A stretch of 36,854 nt of DNA, taken from Paenibacillus sp. Marseille-Q4541. Its GTDB lineage: Bacteria > Bacillota > Bacilli > Paenibacillales > Paenibacillaceae. Numbering within the stretch: the stretch's first letter is position 1; each line of letters begins with the position of its first letter. This document shows, piece after piece, positions 12,182 through 19,913 of this stretch. A program made the position numbers and the translations under genes. The notes under the pieces were generated by a model. The model saw nothing but the letters and a program-made list of their open reading frames with translations, was not told where the DNA came from and ran no database searches. The stretch is from contig NZ_JAGXCY010000040.1 in the NCBI RefSeq assembly GCF_018310695.1, positions 1 through 36,854 on the forward strand, written 5' to 3'.

Positions 12182-12622
12182 ATGAACCAGGACAAAGTAG
12201 TGGAACTGCTGAAGAACTATCGGAGCTATAAGTTTGCTATCAGCAACGGCATTGCAGGATATAACCCATATGACGATACAGGAATGCCACGAGGCGGAGG
12301 ATACGGTAGCAGAGAGCCACGTTTAGGTGGAGGAAGTACATTTGATAGTGAACAGGATTACCGGGTCTATACTCAAGTTGTGAGGCTTGTAGATGCTGCT
12401 GTTATGGAATTGTTGGACGATCATGAAAGATCGGTAGTGGAGAGCAAATATTTATCCCGTAGACGCCAGACATTGGAACAGATTGCCGAAGGGATGAACA
12501 AGGATGTCCGGACCATTCGCAGATGGCATAAGGCAGCATTAAAGGAACTGACAAGGGCGTTTGCATTAATTGACATACCTGAGATTATCAATTTAGATGA
12601 AGTATTGGGTCTAACTGCTTGA
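12182..12622 (+). CDS. Sigma-70 region 4-like late transcription regulator
   Basis: The 146-residue protein has a helix-turn-helix at about 95-130: LEQIAEGMNKDVRTIRRWHK, with LDDHERSVVESKYLSRRRQT before it, as in sigma region 4 and the ArpU/RinA-type late activators. The N-terminus (VVELLKNYRSYKFAISNGIA) is typical of these phage regulators. AAGGAGGG precedes the ATG. In such phages this protein activates the terminase-to-tail operon; here it lies directly before the TGTCCG repeats and the terminase genes, the expected arrangement. It would act at the late promoter by contacting RNA polymerase. Confidence 0.8.
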   Translation: MNQDKVVELLKNYRSYKFAISNGIAGYNPYDDTGMPRGGGYGSREPRLGGGSTFDSEQDYRVYTQVVRLVDAAVMELLDDHERSVVESKYLSRRRQTLEQIAEGMNKDVRTIRRWHKAALKELTRAFALIDIPEIINLDEVLGLTA

Positions 12623-12624
12623 TT

Positions 12625-12674
12625 TGTCCGTTAAATGTCCGAAAAATGTCCGGTTTATGGTATGGATTATGTCC
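12625..12674. repeat. Helically phased TGTCCG activator repeats
   Basis: TGTCCG starts at 12625, 12636 and 12647, exactly 11 bp apart, and TGTCC starts again at 12670 (23 bp on, about two turns). All copies lie on one face of the helix and lead into the late promoter. They are likely binding sites for the regulator encoded at 12182-12622. Confidence 0.7.
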
Positions 12675-12683
12675 TCTACAATT

Positions 12684-12692
12684 TGATAAGAT
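12684..12692 (+). promoter_or_regulatory. Late promoter (extended -10)
   Basis: TGA-TAAGAT gives a TGn extended -10 with a 4/6 TATAAT match. There is no consensus -35; the last TGTCC repeat (12670-12674) occupies that area. This is typical of an activator-dependent promoter. Confidence 0.6.
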
Positions 12693-12699
12693 ACTATCA

Positions 12700-12799
12700 T
12701 AGGGAACAGCTGATGAGCGTCGATAGCTGAATGCGCAGTTGCCGGTTACACTGTTCCTTCATCACATGATAAGGGTGGCTGAGAAGCTGCTCTTTTTTT
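12700..12799 (+). ncRNA. Late-promoter leader RNA ending in a terminator
   Basis: From a start near 12700 the transcript would first form GGAACAG (12703-12709) paired with CTGTTCC (12751-12757), enclosing about 40 nt with a possible CAGCT/AGCTG helix. It then meets a strong terminator (12772-12799). A roughly 100-nt leader RNA results unless RNA polymerase reads through. This recalls lambda 6S RNA and the Q-controlled leader terminator. Function inferred. Confidence 0.5.
12772..12799 (+). terminator. Intrinsic terminator between late promoter and late genes
   Basis: AGGGTGGCT (12772-12780), tetraloop GAGA, AGCTGCTCT (12785-12793), with three G-T wobbles, then a run of seven T from 12793. It stands between the late promoter and the whole late operon. 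Confidence 0.65.
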
Positions 12800-12813
12800 A
12801 TTTTGAGGTGACT

Positions 12814-12993
12814 ATGGCAAAGTTGATTATCACCTATCACAATGACAGCTATAACGAGTATCACGGATCACTGGAACGTCTTGAGAGTTATGTGGAGACG
12901 CTGAGATCAGGGAAACCATTGGTGCTGTTTAATGAAATGTTTGATTACGAAATAAGACCAAGTGAGGTCAAAGACATAAAGATAGTCGAATAG
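12814..12993 (+). CDS. First late-operon protein (59 aa), unknown
   Basis: It begins MAKLIITYHNDSYNEYHGSL and ends FDYEIRPSEVKDIKIVE. A beta-hairpin, helix and beta pattern is seen; it is similar in size and ending to the next protein. ATG 12814 follows GAGGTG by 3-4 bases. A longer reading from 12739 would start inside the leader and terminator, so it is rejected. Position suggests a small DNA-packaging accessory or regulator. Confidence 0.55.
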   Translation: MAKLIITYHNDSYNEYHGSLERLESYVETLRSGKPLVLFNEMFDYEIRPSEVKDIKIVE

Positions 12994-13050
12994 TAGCAGG
13001 AATAAAGTCTCCTTTTGGCGAAAGTTGGAAGCTGGAGGGAGGTGGGAAAT

Positions 13051-13230
13051 ATGAAAAAGAATGCGGTATTAATTCATTTTATTGGCGGTGAAGAACTAAG
13101 AATTGGGCATGATGATCCTGAGTTTCTTATAGGACAATTGATGGATTTAAACCCAAATTGGTCTGTCCAAGTAAATGATACATGGATTAGAGTTGGAAAT
13201 ATAACATATGTAAAAGAAATATCCGTATAG
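13051..13230 (+). CDS. Small late protein (59 aa), unknown
   Basis: It begins MKKNAVLIHFIGGEELRIGH and ends IRVGNITYVKEISV, a mostly beta-stranded small domain. GGAGGGAGG lies just upstream of ATG 13051, which is preferred to the upstream in-frame start at 13015. Same length and strand pattern as the protein encoded at 12814, so the two may be related. A terminator stem follows directly. Confidence 0.6.
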   Translation: MKKNAVLIHFIGGEELRIGHDDPEFLIGQLMDLNPNWSVQVNDTWIRVGNITYVKEISV

Positions 13231-13239
13231 TGTGAAATT

Positions 13240-13266
13240 AGTCGTCGAAAGGCGGCTTTTTCTTTT
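13240..13266 (+). terminator. GAAA-loop terminator inside the late operon
   Basis: AGTCGTC (13240-13246), GAAA, GGCGGCT (13251-13257), followed by TTTTTCTTTT. A second intrinsic terminator between the late promoter and the terminase genes. Confidence 0.6.
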
Positions 13267-13342
13267 GCCGAAGGCCATCGAGACGACCGAAATACTTAGC
13301 GTTAGCGGAGGCCGGATACAATCATTTAGGGAGGTATTTATA

Positions 13343-13543
13343 TTGCCAGTCAATCTTAATGAGGTACAACCCAGAGAGATGTCAGATAAGGAGTGGTTGA
13401 ATACAGTTGCTAATGCATTAGAGAATGCACATGTCTTTGAACAGCAAGCAGAAGGTGAAGGCAGTAAGGTCATTTGGATATCTAAAGAGCTCGTTGAGAT
13501 CATGGTGAAGCGAATGAGAAAGATAGCTGAAAAGTTAGAGTAG
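13343..13543 (+). CDS. Small helical protein before terminase (66 aa)
   Basis: It begins (M)PVNLNEVQPREMSDKEWLNT and is mainly helical, with a basic C-terminus (ELVEIMVKRMRKIAEKLE). TTG 13343 is chosen because GGGAGG lies 8 bases upstream; the longer frame from 13232 would start inside the terminator. It lies 16 bases before the terminase small subunit and may assist it. No family recognised. Confidence 0.5.
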   Translation: MPVNLNEVQPREMSDKEWLNTVANALENAHVFEQQAEGEGSKVIWISKELVEIMVKRMRKIAEKLE

Positions 13544-13559
13544 AAAGGAGAGTGATCCC

Positions 13560-13970
13560 ATGGCAGACTTGAGACCGCAAATGATGATATTTGTGACCGA
13601 GTATCTGAAGAATGGCAACAATGCGACTCAAGCTGCAATAGCAGCAGGGTACAGTGAGAAGACAGCAGCAAGCCAAGGCAGTCGTTTGTTAAAGTCTGTT
13701 GAGATTCAACAATATCTTAACAAAACTGAACAGAATCTTAACAAGGACTTGCGAATGATGTTTGCGGAAGATGCTGTTAAGGCTTACGGAGTCATGCTTG
13801 AGATCATGAATGACCCCTTAACACCACCAAAGGATAGATTGGTTGCTGCAAGAGATCTACTGGATCGAGCAGGCTACAAACCAGTTGATAAGGTACAGGC
13901 AGATATGAACGCAGAGATCAGCTTTAAAGTTGAACTGCCGAAAGGGTTTGGTGACGATGGCGACGATTAA
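13560..13970 (+). CDS. terS: Terminase small subunit
   Basis: The 136-residue protein starts with a helical DNA-binding region: MIFVTEYLKNGNNATQAAIA, AGYSEKTAASQGSRLLKS and VEIQQYLN. This is the HTH of the Terminase_2 family (SPP1 gp1 type). A helical oligomerisation segment (MMFAEDAVKAYGVMLEIMND, RLVAARDLLDRAGYKPVDK) follows, then a short acidic tail. TerS forms a ring that recognises the packaging site and controls TerL. AAGGAGAG precedes the ATG. It overlaps terL by 14 bases. The packaging site (cos or pac) is not identified; TerS genes often contain or adjoin pac. Confidence 0.9.
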   Translation: MADLRPQMMIFVTEYLKNGNNATQAAIAAGYSEKTAASQGSRLLKSVEIQQYLNKTEQNLNKDLRMMFAEDAVKAYGVMLEIMNDPLTPPKDRLVAARDLLDRAGYKPVDKVQADMNAEISFKVELPKGFGDDGDD

Positions 13971-15432
13971 CATCGATTTAACCGAGTTGCCGACCCTGAC
14001 GAATGACACATTCTATCCCCTTTATACAAACAAGGATAGATACTTGGTGCTCATGGGTGGCGGCGGTTCGGGTAAGTCGGTGTTTACCGCTCAGAAGATC
14101 GTCTTACGAACGCTGACCGAAAAGAAGCACCGTATCCTTGTTCTGCGTAAGGTAGCGAAGACACTGCGTGAATCAGTGTTTATGGAGCTTAAGAACGCCA
14201 TATACCGATGGGGACTGGAGAAACTGTTCAAGATTCCGAAGGGAACCAGCTCAGAGTTACATATATCCTGCATCAACGGAAATGAGATCCTTTTTGCTGG
14301 CTTGGATGATGTTGAGAAGCTTAAATCCATCAGCGGCATAACCAGTGTATGGATGGAAGAAGCGAGCGAATGCTCACCAGAAGACTTCCGGCAGCTGGAT
14401 ATACGGTTACGTGGTCGTACCTTGCACTATAAGCAGATGATGATCACCTTTAACCCGATTGACATTAATCACTGGTTGAAGAAAGAGTTCTTCGATATAA
14501 AGAAGCCGAATGCAACAACGATCCATTCCACATACAAGAACAATAAGTTCCTGGACAAAGAAGCTATAGCCGTTCTTGAGGCATTTAAAGAGACGGACCC
14601 ATACTTCTATCAGGTGTACGCACTTGGTGAGTGGGGAGTATTAGGTAAGACCATATTCAATGCTCAGAAGGTCAATGAGCGCATATCACAGCTTCGCCAC
14701 CATGATCCATTGGTGCAGCGAGGCTATTTTGTTTATGAGAAAGACGACAAAGATATGATCGTTGACCGTACCATCAAGTGGATTCCTGCTGATGATGGAT
14801 ACATTAAAGTGTTTGAGCTACCGCAGTCCCGTATCCCTTATGTGATTGGCGGTGATACGGCTGGTGATGGATCAGATAACTTTACGGGTCAGGTAATCAA
14901 CAATGTGACTGGTAAGCAAGTAGCCGTATACAAGAATCAGTTTGACGAGGATCTCTATGCGGAGCAGATGTATTGCCTTGGCCGATACTTCAACAGTGCT
15001 TTGATCAGCATTGAGACCAATTTCAGCAGTCATCCGGTCAAGGTTCTGATGAGGCTAGGCTATCGCAATATGTATGTGCGTGAACGAGAGGACACATTTA
15101 CTGGTTCCGTGACGAAAGCGTACGGGTTCAAAACGGATAAGCTTACTCGTCCATCTGCTATTGCTGAATTGGTAACAGTAGCTCGTGAGAATATCCACTT
15201 GATTAATGACATGGACACGCTGAATGAGATGCTCACCTTTGTTCGTAATGAAAAGGGACGCCCAGAAGCCAAGGAAGGTGCACACGATGATCTTGTCATG
15301 GCACTGGCAATTGGTTATTACAGCCGTGGTCAGCAGGACGAGACGGCGTTTAGAGAAGCGGTGCAGGAAGTAACTACACCATTCCCATTCCGTACAGCGG
15401 AACCACAGACAGGAGGGTATATGCAATGGTAA
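13957..15432 (+). CDS. terL: Terminase large subunit
   Basis: The 491-residue protein has both TerL parts. ATPase: Walker A GGGGSGKS at about 34-41 and Walker B VWMEEASE near 132-139, with the FNPID motif C region. Nuclease: the acidic residues in GGDTAGDGSD, SIETNFSS and HDDLVMALA in the C-terminal half. It pumps DNA into the prohead and cuts it. ATG 13957 lies 11 bases after AAGGG and inside the terS end; a longer start inside terS is unlikely. The order terS-terL-portal is standard. From family type alone I cannot decide between cos and headful packaging. Confidence 0.95.
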   Translation: MATINIDLTELPTLTNDTFYPLYTNKDRYLVLMGGGGSGKSVFTAQKIVLRTLTEKKHRILVLRKVAKTLRESVFMELKNAIYRWGLEKLFKIPKGTSSELHISCINGNEILFAGLDDVEKLKSISGITSVWMEEASECSPEDFRQLDIRLRGRTLHYKQMMITFNPIDINHWLKKEFFDIKKPNATTIHSTYKNNKFLDKEAIAVLEAFKETDPYFYQVYALGEWGVLGKTIFNAQKVNERISQLRHHDPLVQRGYFVYEKDDKDMIVDRTIKWIPADDGYIKVFELPQSRIPYVIGGDTAGDGSDNFTGQVINNVTGKQVAVYKNQFDEDLYAEQMYCLGRYFNSALISIETNFSSHPVKVLMRLGYRNMYVREREDTFTGSVTKAYGFKTDKLTRPSAIAELVTVARENIHLINDMDTLNEMLTFVRNEKGRPEAKEGAHDDLVMALAIGYYSRGQQDETAFREAVQEVTTPFPFRTAEPQTGGYMQW

Positions 15433-15689
15433 CGACATATGGTGATTGGACCAAAATGAAAGGTAGTAAGAAGGATCTTACGCCTGAGTTATTCGATGAG
15501 ATCAAGGAGCTTATGCATGAGCAAGCGACTGAGGTAATGAAAAATCAGGGGATTGATATAAATCACCAGGAAATAAAATGGGTTGTGCTTGAGAGAAGTA
15601 ATAGTCCGTTTGCTTCTGAGGCAGTTTATGACTCTAATGGCCCTTATATATCAATAGGTTGGAAGATCGAGGTGGAGCATAATGGATGA
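15426..15689 (+). CDS. Small hypothetical protein after terL (87 aa)
   Basis: It starts MVTTYGDWTKMKGSKKDLTP, has a helical centre (FDEIKELMHEQATEVMKNQG) and a beta-rich end (IKWVVLERSN, YISIGWKIEVEHN). It overlaps terL by 7 bases with GGAGGG 9 bases upstream. Not recognised; perhaps a packaging accessory. Confidence 0.6.
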   Translation: MVTTYGDWTKMKGSKKDLTPELFDEIKELMHEQATEVMKNQGIDINHQEIKWVVLERSNSPFASEAVYDSNGPYISIGWKIEVEHNG

Positions 15690-15876
15690 CATCGCAAAAC
15701 TTGGTGAGCTGCTTAAGCTTCCTAACCTTGATGAAGCAACAATCACACTAATCAACGCCAAGATGCGTGAGATGATCGGTGAAACGAAGGTGTTAAGTAC
15801 AGATCAAAGAGAAGCATTGAACAAGCAAGTAGGCAACATCTTAGACCAGTGGGTCAACGGGAAAGAAGGTGAGTAG
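15682..15876 (+). CDS. Small helical protein before portal (64 aa)
   Basis: It begins MDDIAKLGELLKLPNLDEAT and is fully helical. It overlaps the previous gene by 8 bases and its stop touches the portal ATG. GGAGGTGGAG lies upstream. Function unknown; tight coupling to portal suggests a packaging or portal-assembly helper. Confidence 0.55.
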   Translation: MDDIAKLGELLKLPNLDEATITLINAKMREMIGETKVLSTDQREALNKQVGNILDQWVNGKEGE

Positions 15877-17610
15877 ATGGAGAAGGATACAGCCACAAAC
15901 GATAATCTAGCCAGTGAAGTAAATAAGCAGTACGAAGAAGGCCTGTCCTATAAACGTAGGATGGGCTTTTTATCTAAATGGCCGATGTATGAGCGGTTCA
16001 AGGCTGGAGATCAATGGCCTGCTGCTGTTCCAGCCACTCAGAACCTACCGCGTCCGGTATTCAACATCATTAAGATGATTGAAACGCATAAGGTTGCCAA
16101 TGTAATGAGCGAGCAGATCAAGATGATATTTAGCCGCCAAGAAGTGGATGAGAATACAGAGGAACAGGAGGATGTAGGAGAAACTTTCTCACGCTTCTCG
16201 GATGCGACATGGGAACGGCTCAAGCAAGATGAGCTGAATGAGGAAGGATTGGACGTTGCTGCTAATACGGGCACAGGCGTATGGCATTACATTTGGGATA
16301 ACGCCATCAAAGGCGGTGATCGTTACCCTTATGTTGGTGAGATGCAAGGTGAGATCATTGATCCGATGAACATATTCTTTGGTAATCCACAACAGAGATA
16401 CGTTCAGAAGCAGCCCTACATCATCCTTAGCAGTCGTGAAATGGTGAAGAACATACGTGAATATGCTCGAGCTAACGGCATGTCAAAGGAAATGACCATG
16501 CAGATCAAGCCTGATAAGGACACTCAGGACGAGGGTTATGACGGCGCCAAGGTAGAGATCAATGATAGTGGGAAAGTTACGGTACTAACTCGCTACTGGA
16601 AGGAAAACGGGAAGGTGTTCTTTTGCAAGACTGCAAGTGGATTAACCCTTAAGAAGCCGACAGACACGCAACTTTCCCTTTATCCAGTAGCCGTGATGCA
16701 ATGGGAACGCCGTAAGAAATCCATATTTGGCGTAGGAGATACGGAAGGGTTGATACCTAACCAGAAGGCAGTGAACATGCTCGTAGCCATGCAGATCCTA
16801 TCTGTACAGCTCACAGGTTGGCCTAAACTCGTATACAAGTCCAACGCCATTGATCCATGGAAAGTTACCAATGCTCCAGGTGAGATGATCGAGGACCGCA
16901 GTCCACCGGCTCAAGGTGATGGAGTCAAGTACCTTACACCGGGAACAGTTAACGCACAGGCAGCCAACTTGGTCGAGGCAATACTTGGTTACACTCGCCA
17001 AATGACAGGTGCAGATGAAGCGGCTACAGGTTCAGCACCATCAGCGGACCTCAACGCAACAGCCATTATGCTCCTGCAGAAAGCTGCTGCTATCCCAATT
17101 GAGTCTATCAAGCGTAGGTTCTACCGTCTAATCGAGGACATTGGACGCATCTGGGAGGACTTCTGGAAGGTCAAGTACAACATCGACCGCCAAGTCATGC
17201 TGAAAGATGAGGATGGCGAGACGTATCCTGAGATGTTCCAAGGCACGAAGTATCAGGGTGTGGAGATGAATCTTAAGATCGATGTTGGACCATCATCCAC
17301 TTACAGCGAATCTCTTATGCTATCAAGCCTTGATCGTGCGCTGGATCGTGGGGATATCGACTATGAACAGTACCTCAAGTATGCACCGCGTACTGTTGTA
17401 CCGTTCCGTGATCGTCTCATGAAGGAGATTGAACAGAAGAAAGGAATCATCAGCACGATTGAACAGGTTATCGAAATGATGGATCCGCAGATGAGGATGG
17501 AGTTTGACCAGTTGCCACCAGAGCAACAGCTGATGATGTTACAAAGTATGATTGCTCCGCAGCCAGAGGAAGCACCACAGGGGGCTCAACCAATACCAGT
17601 GGGAGTGTGA
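15877..17610 (+). CDS. Portal protein
   Basis: The 577-residue protein is similar in layout to P22/podovirus-type portals: N-terminal WPMYERFKAGDQW, RPVFNIIKMIETHKVANVM, then a beta wing with VGEMQGEIIDPMNIFFGNP and VAVMQWERRKKSIFGVGDTEG, LIPNQKAVNMLVAMQ, and late helices with AQAANLVEAILGYTRQMTGA, SADLNATAIMLLQKAAAIPI. It ends in a Gln/Pro-rich tail (PQPEEAPQGAQ). Twelve copies form the vertex through which DNA passes. It follows terL and precedes the SGNH hydrolase and scaffold. Assignment rests on order and motifs, without a search. Confidence 0.85.
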   Translation: MEKDTATNDNLASEVNKQYEEGLSYKRRMGFLSKWPMYERFKAGDQWPAAVPATQNLPRPVFNIIKMIETHKVANVMSEQIKMIFSRQEVDENTEEQEDVGETFSRFSDATWERLKQDELNEEGLDVAANTGTGVWHYIWDNAIKGGDRYPYVGEMQGEIIDPMNIFFGNPQQRYVQKQPYIILSSREMVKNIREYARANGMSKEMTMQIKPDKDTQDEGYDGAKVEINDSGKVTVLTRYWKENGKVFFCKTASGLTLKKPTDTQLSLYPVAVMQWERRKKSIFGVGDTEGLIPNQKAVNMLVAMQILSVQLTGWPKLVYKSNAIDPWKVTNAPGEMIEDRSPPAQGDGVKYLTPGTVNAQAANLVEAILGYTRQMTGADEAATGSAPSADLNATAIMLLQKAAAIPIESIKRRFYRLIEDIGRIWEDFWKVKYNIDRQVMLKDEDGETYPEMFQGTKYQGVEMNLKIDVGPSSTYSESLMLSSLDRALDRGDIDYEQYLKYAPRTVVPFRDRLMKEIEQKKGIISTIEQVIEMMDPQMRMEFDQLPPEQQLMMLQSMIAPQPEEAPQGAQPIPVGV

Positions 17611-17614
17611 TGAA

Positions 17615-19048
17615 ATGCCTTTAGTAACGACTAAGCCAGTCTCTATGAGTAATGGGGATCTGGTGACGGAGTTCGTAGACTCGGTGGGCACGACAGAGAC
17701 GGAGTTTTCGTTCCCTAGTGAGCAAAATTATTTGATGGTAAAGAACAACGGAAACGTACCCATAACACTTAAACTGAACGGATTGAGTAGGACGCTAAAC
17801 CCGAGTGAAGAATGGTCGGGCAAGACTTCCTTCACATCCGTTTTTTTGACTTCAGCTAATCAAACTCAACAGGTGAATGTTAGATCGATTAGAGGAGTGA
17901 TGCAAGGGGATGCCGCTTTATCAGCATTATATCTAGCTAAAAAGCCTAAGACGACAGGTAATGTACTTGATTTTATGGGAGACTCCATAACAGATCAGAA
18001 CATATATGCATCTTGTCGAGGATTTGTCTCATGGGCAACGGCATTGACGAATCATCAAATTAAAATGGGTAACAAGTTTGCTACAGGTGGATATACAAGT
18101 CAGAAGATAAAGGACGAACACTTGCCTAACTTACTTTCTCAAAACGTTTTACCGAGTTATTGTACAGTCTTGGCAGGAACCAATGATATCGGATTAGTAC
18201 CTGCTACACCTCTGTCAGAAACAATTTCCAACTTAACATTTATATACGATTCACTCTTAGAAGCTGGGGTTACTCCGGTGCTTTGTACAATACCGCCAAG
18301 GAAAGATAATGCCGGAATTCTCGCTAATGTCTATAGACTGAACAACTGGATAAGACAGACAGCAATGAAGAGAGGGCTACCGCTAGTTGATTTTCACAGA
18401 GTTCTTTCAGACACCACAGGAGGATATTCTTCACCCTCATATGCAGCCGATGCCATTCATCCTTCTAAATTAGGAGCAAAAGTAATGGGGACAGAACTTG
18501 CTAGAGTTATGAGCAAGATCGTACCTTTTTACAATGTTAATTTAGTGACATTTGAGAGTGACGGAAACGTGATACCGAATGCCCTAAACCTAATTGATAC
18601 AAACAGTGATGGTATTCCTGATAACTGGAGCAAAGTAGCAGGCACTGGAACATTTACGGCTGCATTAACTGATCCGGTCAATTCGGATATCGTCGGTAAG
18701 TGGTTTAGCATCACTAAAACGGATGCGCCTTATGCTATTTTTAGGAATTCAGGAAGAACAGTAATACCAGGTCATAGATATGCTGTTGCTTTTCGGATGA
18801 AGATTTCTGGAGTTGATGTAGCAACAATGATCAACTTAAATGTAATTAAGGCTCCGAATGCAAACTCAGTGATACTGTCTAGGGTATTCTCGGAATGGAG
18901 TCTTGAGACAGAAGCTTGTACGATATACCGTGAGTTTACCGTACCGCTTGATGTGACCCAAGTGCAGTTTGATCTAAGTATTACTGGTGCTGCCGTCTTT
19001 AGTAGTGGTCAATACACATTAATAAATTTAACAGAATTAAATCTTTAA
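17615..19048 (+). CDS. SGNH/GDSL-family esterase, virion-type
   Basis: The 477-residue protein has an N-terminal beta domain (about 1-90: VTTKPVSMSNGDLVTEFVDS, WSGKTSFTSVFLTSANQTQQ), then an SGNH hydrolase: GDSITDQ (nucleophile Ser), GTNDIG (Asn) and DAIHPS (Asp-His). A C-terminal beta-sandwich resembling a carbohydrate-binding module starts near 315. It probably deacetylates or de-esterifies host surface polysaccharide. ATG 17615 is chosen; the upstream frame overlaps portal. The location between portal and scaffold is unusual, and a strong terminator follows immediately. It may be a moron whose product joins the virion; this is inference. Confidence 0.8.
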   Translation: MPLVTTKPVSMSNGDLVTEFVDSVGTTETEFSFPSEQNYLMVKNNGNVPITLKLNGLSRTLNPSEEWSGKTSFTSVFLTSANQTQQVNVRSIRGVMQGDAALSALYLAKKPKTTGNVLDFMGDSITDQNIYASCRGFVSWATALTNHQIKMGNKFATGGYTSQKIKDEHLPNLLSQNVLPSYCTVLAGTNDIGLVPATPLSETISNLTFIYDSLLEAGVTPVLCTIPPRKDNAGILANVYRLNNWIRQTAMKRGLPLVDFHRVLSDTTGGYSSPSYAADAIHPSKLGAKVMGTELARVMSKIVPFYNVNLVTFESDGNVIPNALNLIDTNSDGIPDNWSKVAGTGTFTAALTDPVNSDIVGKWFSITKTDAPYAIFRNSGRTVIPGHRYAVAFRMKISGVDVATMINLNVIKAPNANSVILSRVFSEWSLETEACTIYREFTVPLDVTQVQFDLSITGAAVFSSGQYTLINLTELNL

Positions 19049-19053
19049 AATTC

Positions 19054-19087
19054 AGGGCCTTCCCAGTGCAGGGGAGGCCCTTTCTAT
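19054..19087 (+). terminator. Strong terminator after the SGNH gene
   Basis: AGGGCCTTCCC (19054-19064), loop AGTGCA and GGGGAGGCCCT (19071-19081), 11 pairs with one wobble, followed by TTTCTATATA. It separates the hydrolase gene from scaffold. Confidence 0.7.
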
Positions 19088-19143
19088 ATACAAAATTCGG
19101 GCGTTAAATCGTTATGGTCGCCGCATAACAAGGAGGAATTACC

Positions 19144-19899
19144 GTGGAAGATCAAATGATGGAACAAACGGGCGTAGAAGAGGTACCTGTCGCCGAGGTA
19201 CAAGATACTGTAGTTAATGAGCAAGTAGAAGATACGGGCGTAGAATCATCTGAGGTCGCCGCTCAGAACGATGGTGGAGGATTCGCCAAGGCATTGAAAG
19301 CTCGTGAAGAGCAAATCCGCGCGAAGTTAGAGCAGGAATACAGCTCGAAGGCGCAACAAGCCCAGCAAATGTTGGAACGCACAGCTGAGTTATACGGATT
19401 TTCCGACTTAGAGTCTTATCAAGCAGCTCTTGATCAAGCCGAGCAAGACCGCCGTATCCAAGAGGAAGCACAGAAGCTAGGTGTAGATGAGGATGTCATT
19501 CGCAACCACATGTCACCGCTGAACGACAGGCTGAGCAAGGCGGAGCAAGAGTTACAGCAGTACCGTGAAGCTGAGAGTATTCGAGCGGTAGAGGCGCAGA
19601 TTGCTTCATTGAACTCAAAATACCCAGACTTTGGACAGCATCAGGAGTCCATTATCAAAATGTCCATCGAGAAAGGTTACGACCTGGAGGACGCATACAT
19701 CCTGACTACGTATCAGGAACGAGTAAACAACGCAGTGACCGAAGCCAAACGAGAAACTTTGAAGAACATACAACAAAACGCCGACAGTTCAACCGGTTAC
19801 CTTGGTGCAGATGCTCCAGATCAGGCAAGCGGTTATTCTGCTATGTCTGCTGCTGAGCGGAAATCATTTAGGGATCGAGTGAAGAGCGGCCAAATCTAA
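19144..19899 (+). CDS. Scaffolding protein
   Basis: The 251-residue protein is acidic at the N-terminus (VPVAEVQDTVVNEQVEDTGV), then a long Gln/Glu/Lys coiled coil (EEQIRAKLEQEYSSKAQQAQ) and a helical C-terminal part (SALNSKYPDF-like ASLNSKYPDFGQHQES) ending in a basic stretch RKSFRDRVKSG. That is the usual shape of a phage scaffold, and it directly precedes the coat gene. Scaffold guides prohead assembly and leaves before DNA packaging. Start GTG 19144 follows AAGGAGG. Identification is from form and order. Confidence 0.75.
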   Translation: MEDQMMEQTGVEEVPVAEVQDTVVNEQVEDTGVESSEVAAQNDGGGFAKALKAREEQIRAKLEQEYSSKAQQAQQMLERTAELYGFSDLESYQAALDQAEQDRRIQEEAQKLGVDEDVIRNHMSPLNDRLSKAEQELQQYREAESIRAVEAQIASLNSKYPDFGQHQESIIKMSIEKGYDLEDAYILTTYQERVNNAVTEAKRETLKNIQQNADSSTGYLGADAPDQASGYSAMSAAERKSFRDRVKSGQI

Positions 19900-19913
19900 G
19901 GAGATGAACTATT

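Noticed and set aside
12710..12736. CTGATGAG in the late leader, like the hammerhead ribozyme core
   Set aside because: The matching GAAA core after stem II and a proper cleavage triplet are absent; only one conserved block matches.
13147..13671. Long minus-strand ORF of 174 codons
   Set aside because: Shadow of the 13343 and terS genes; crosses two well-supported genes and lacks a ribosome site.
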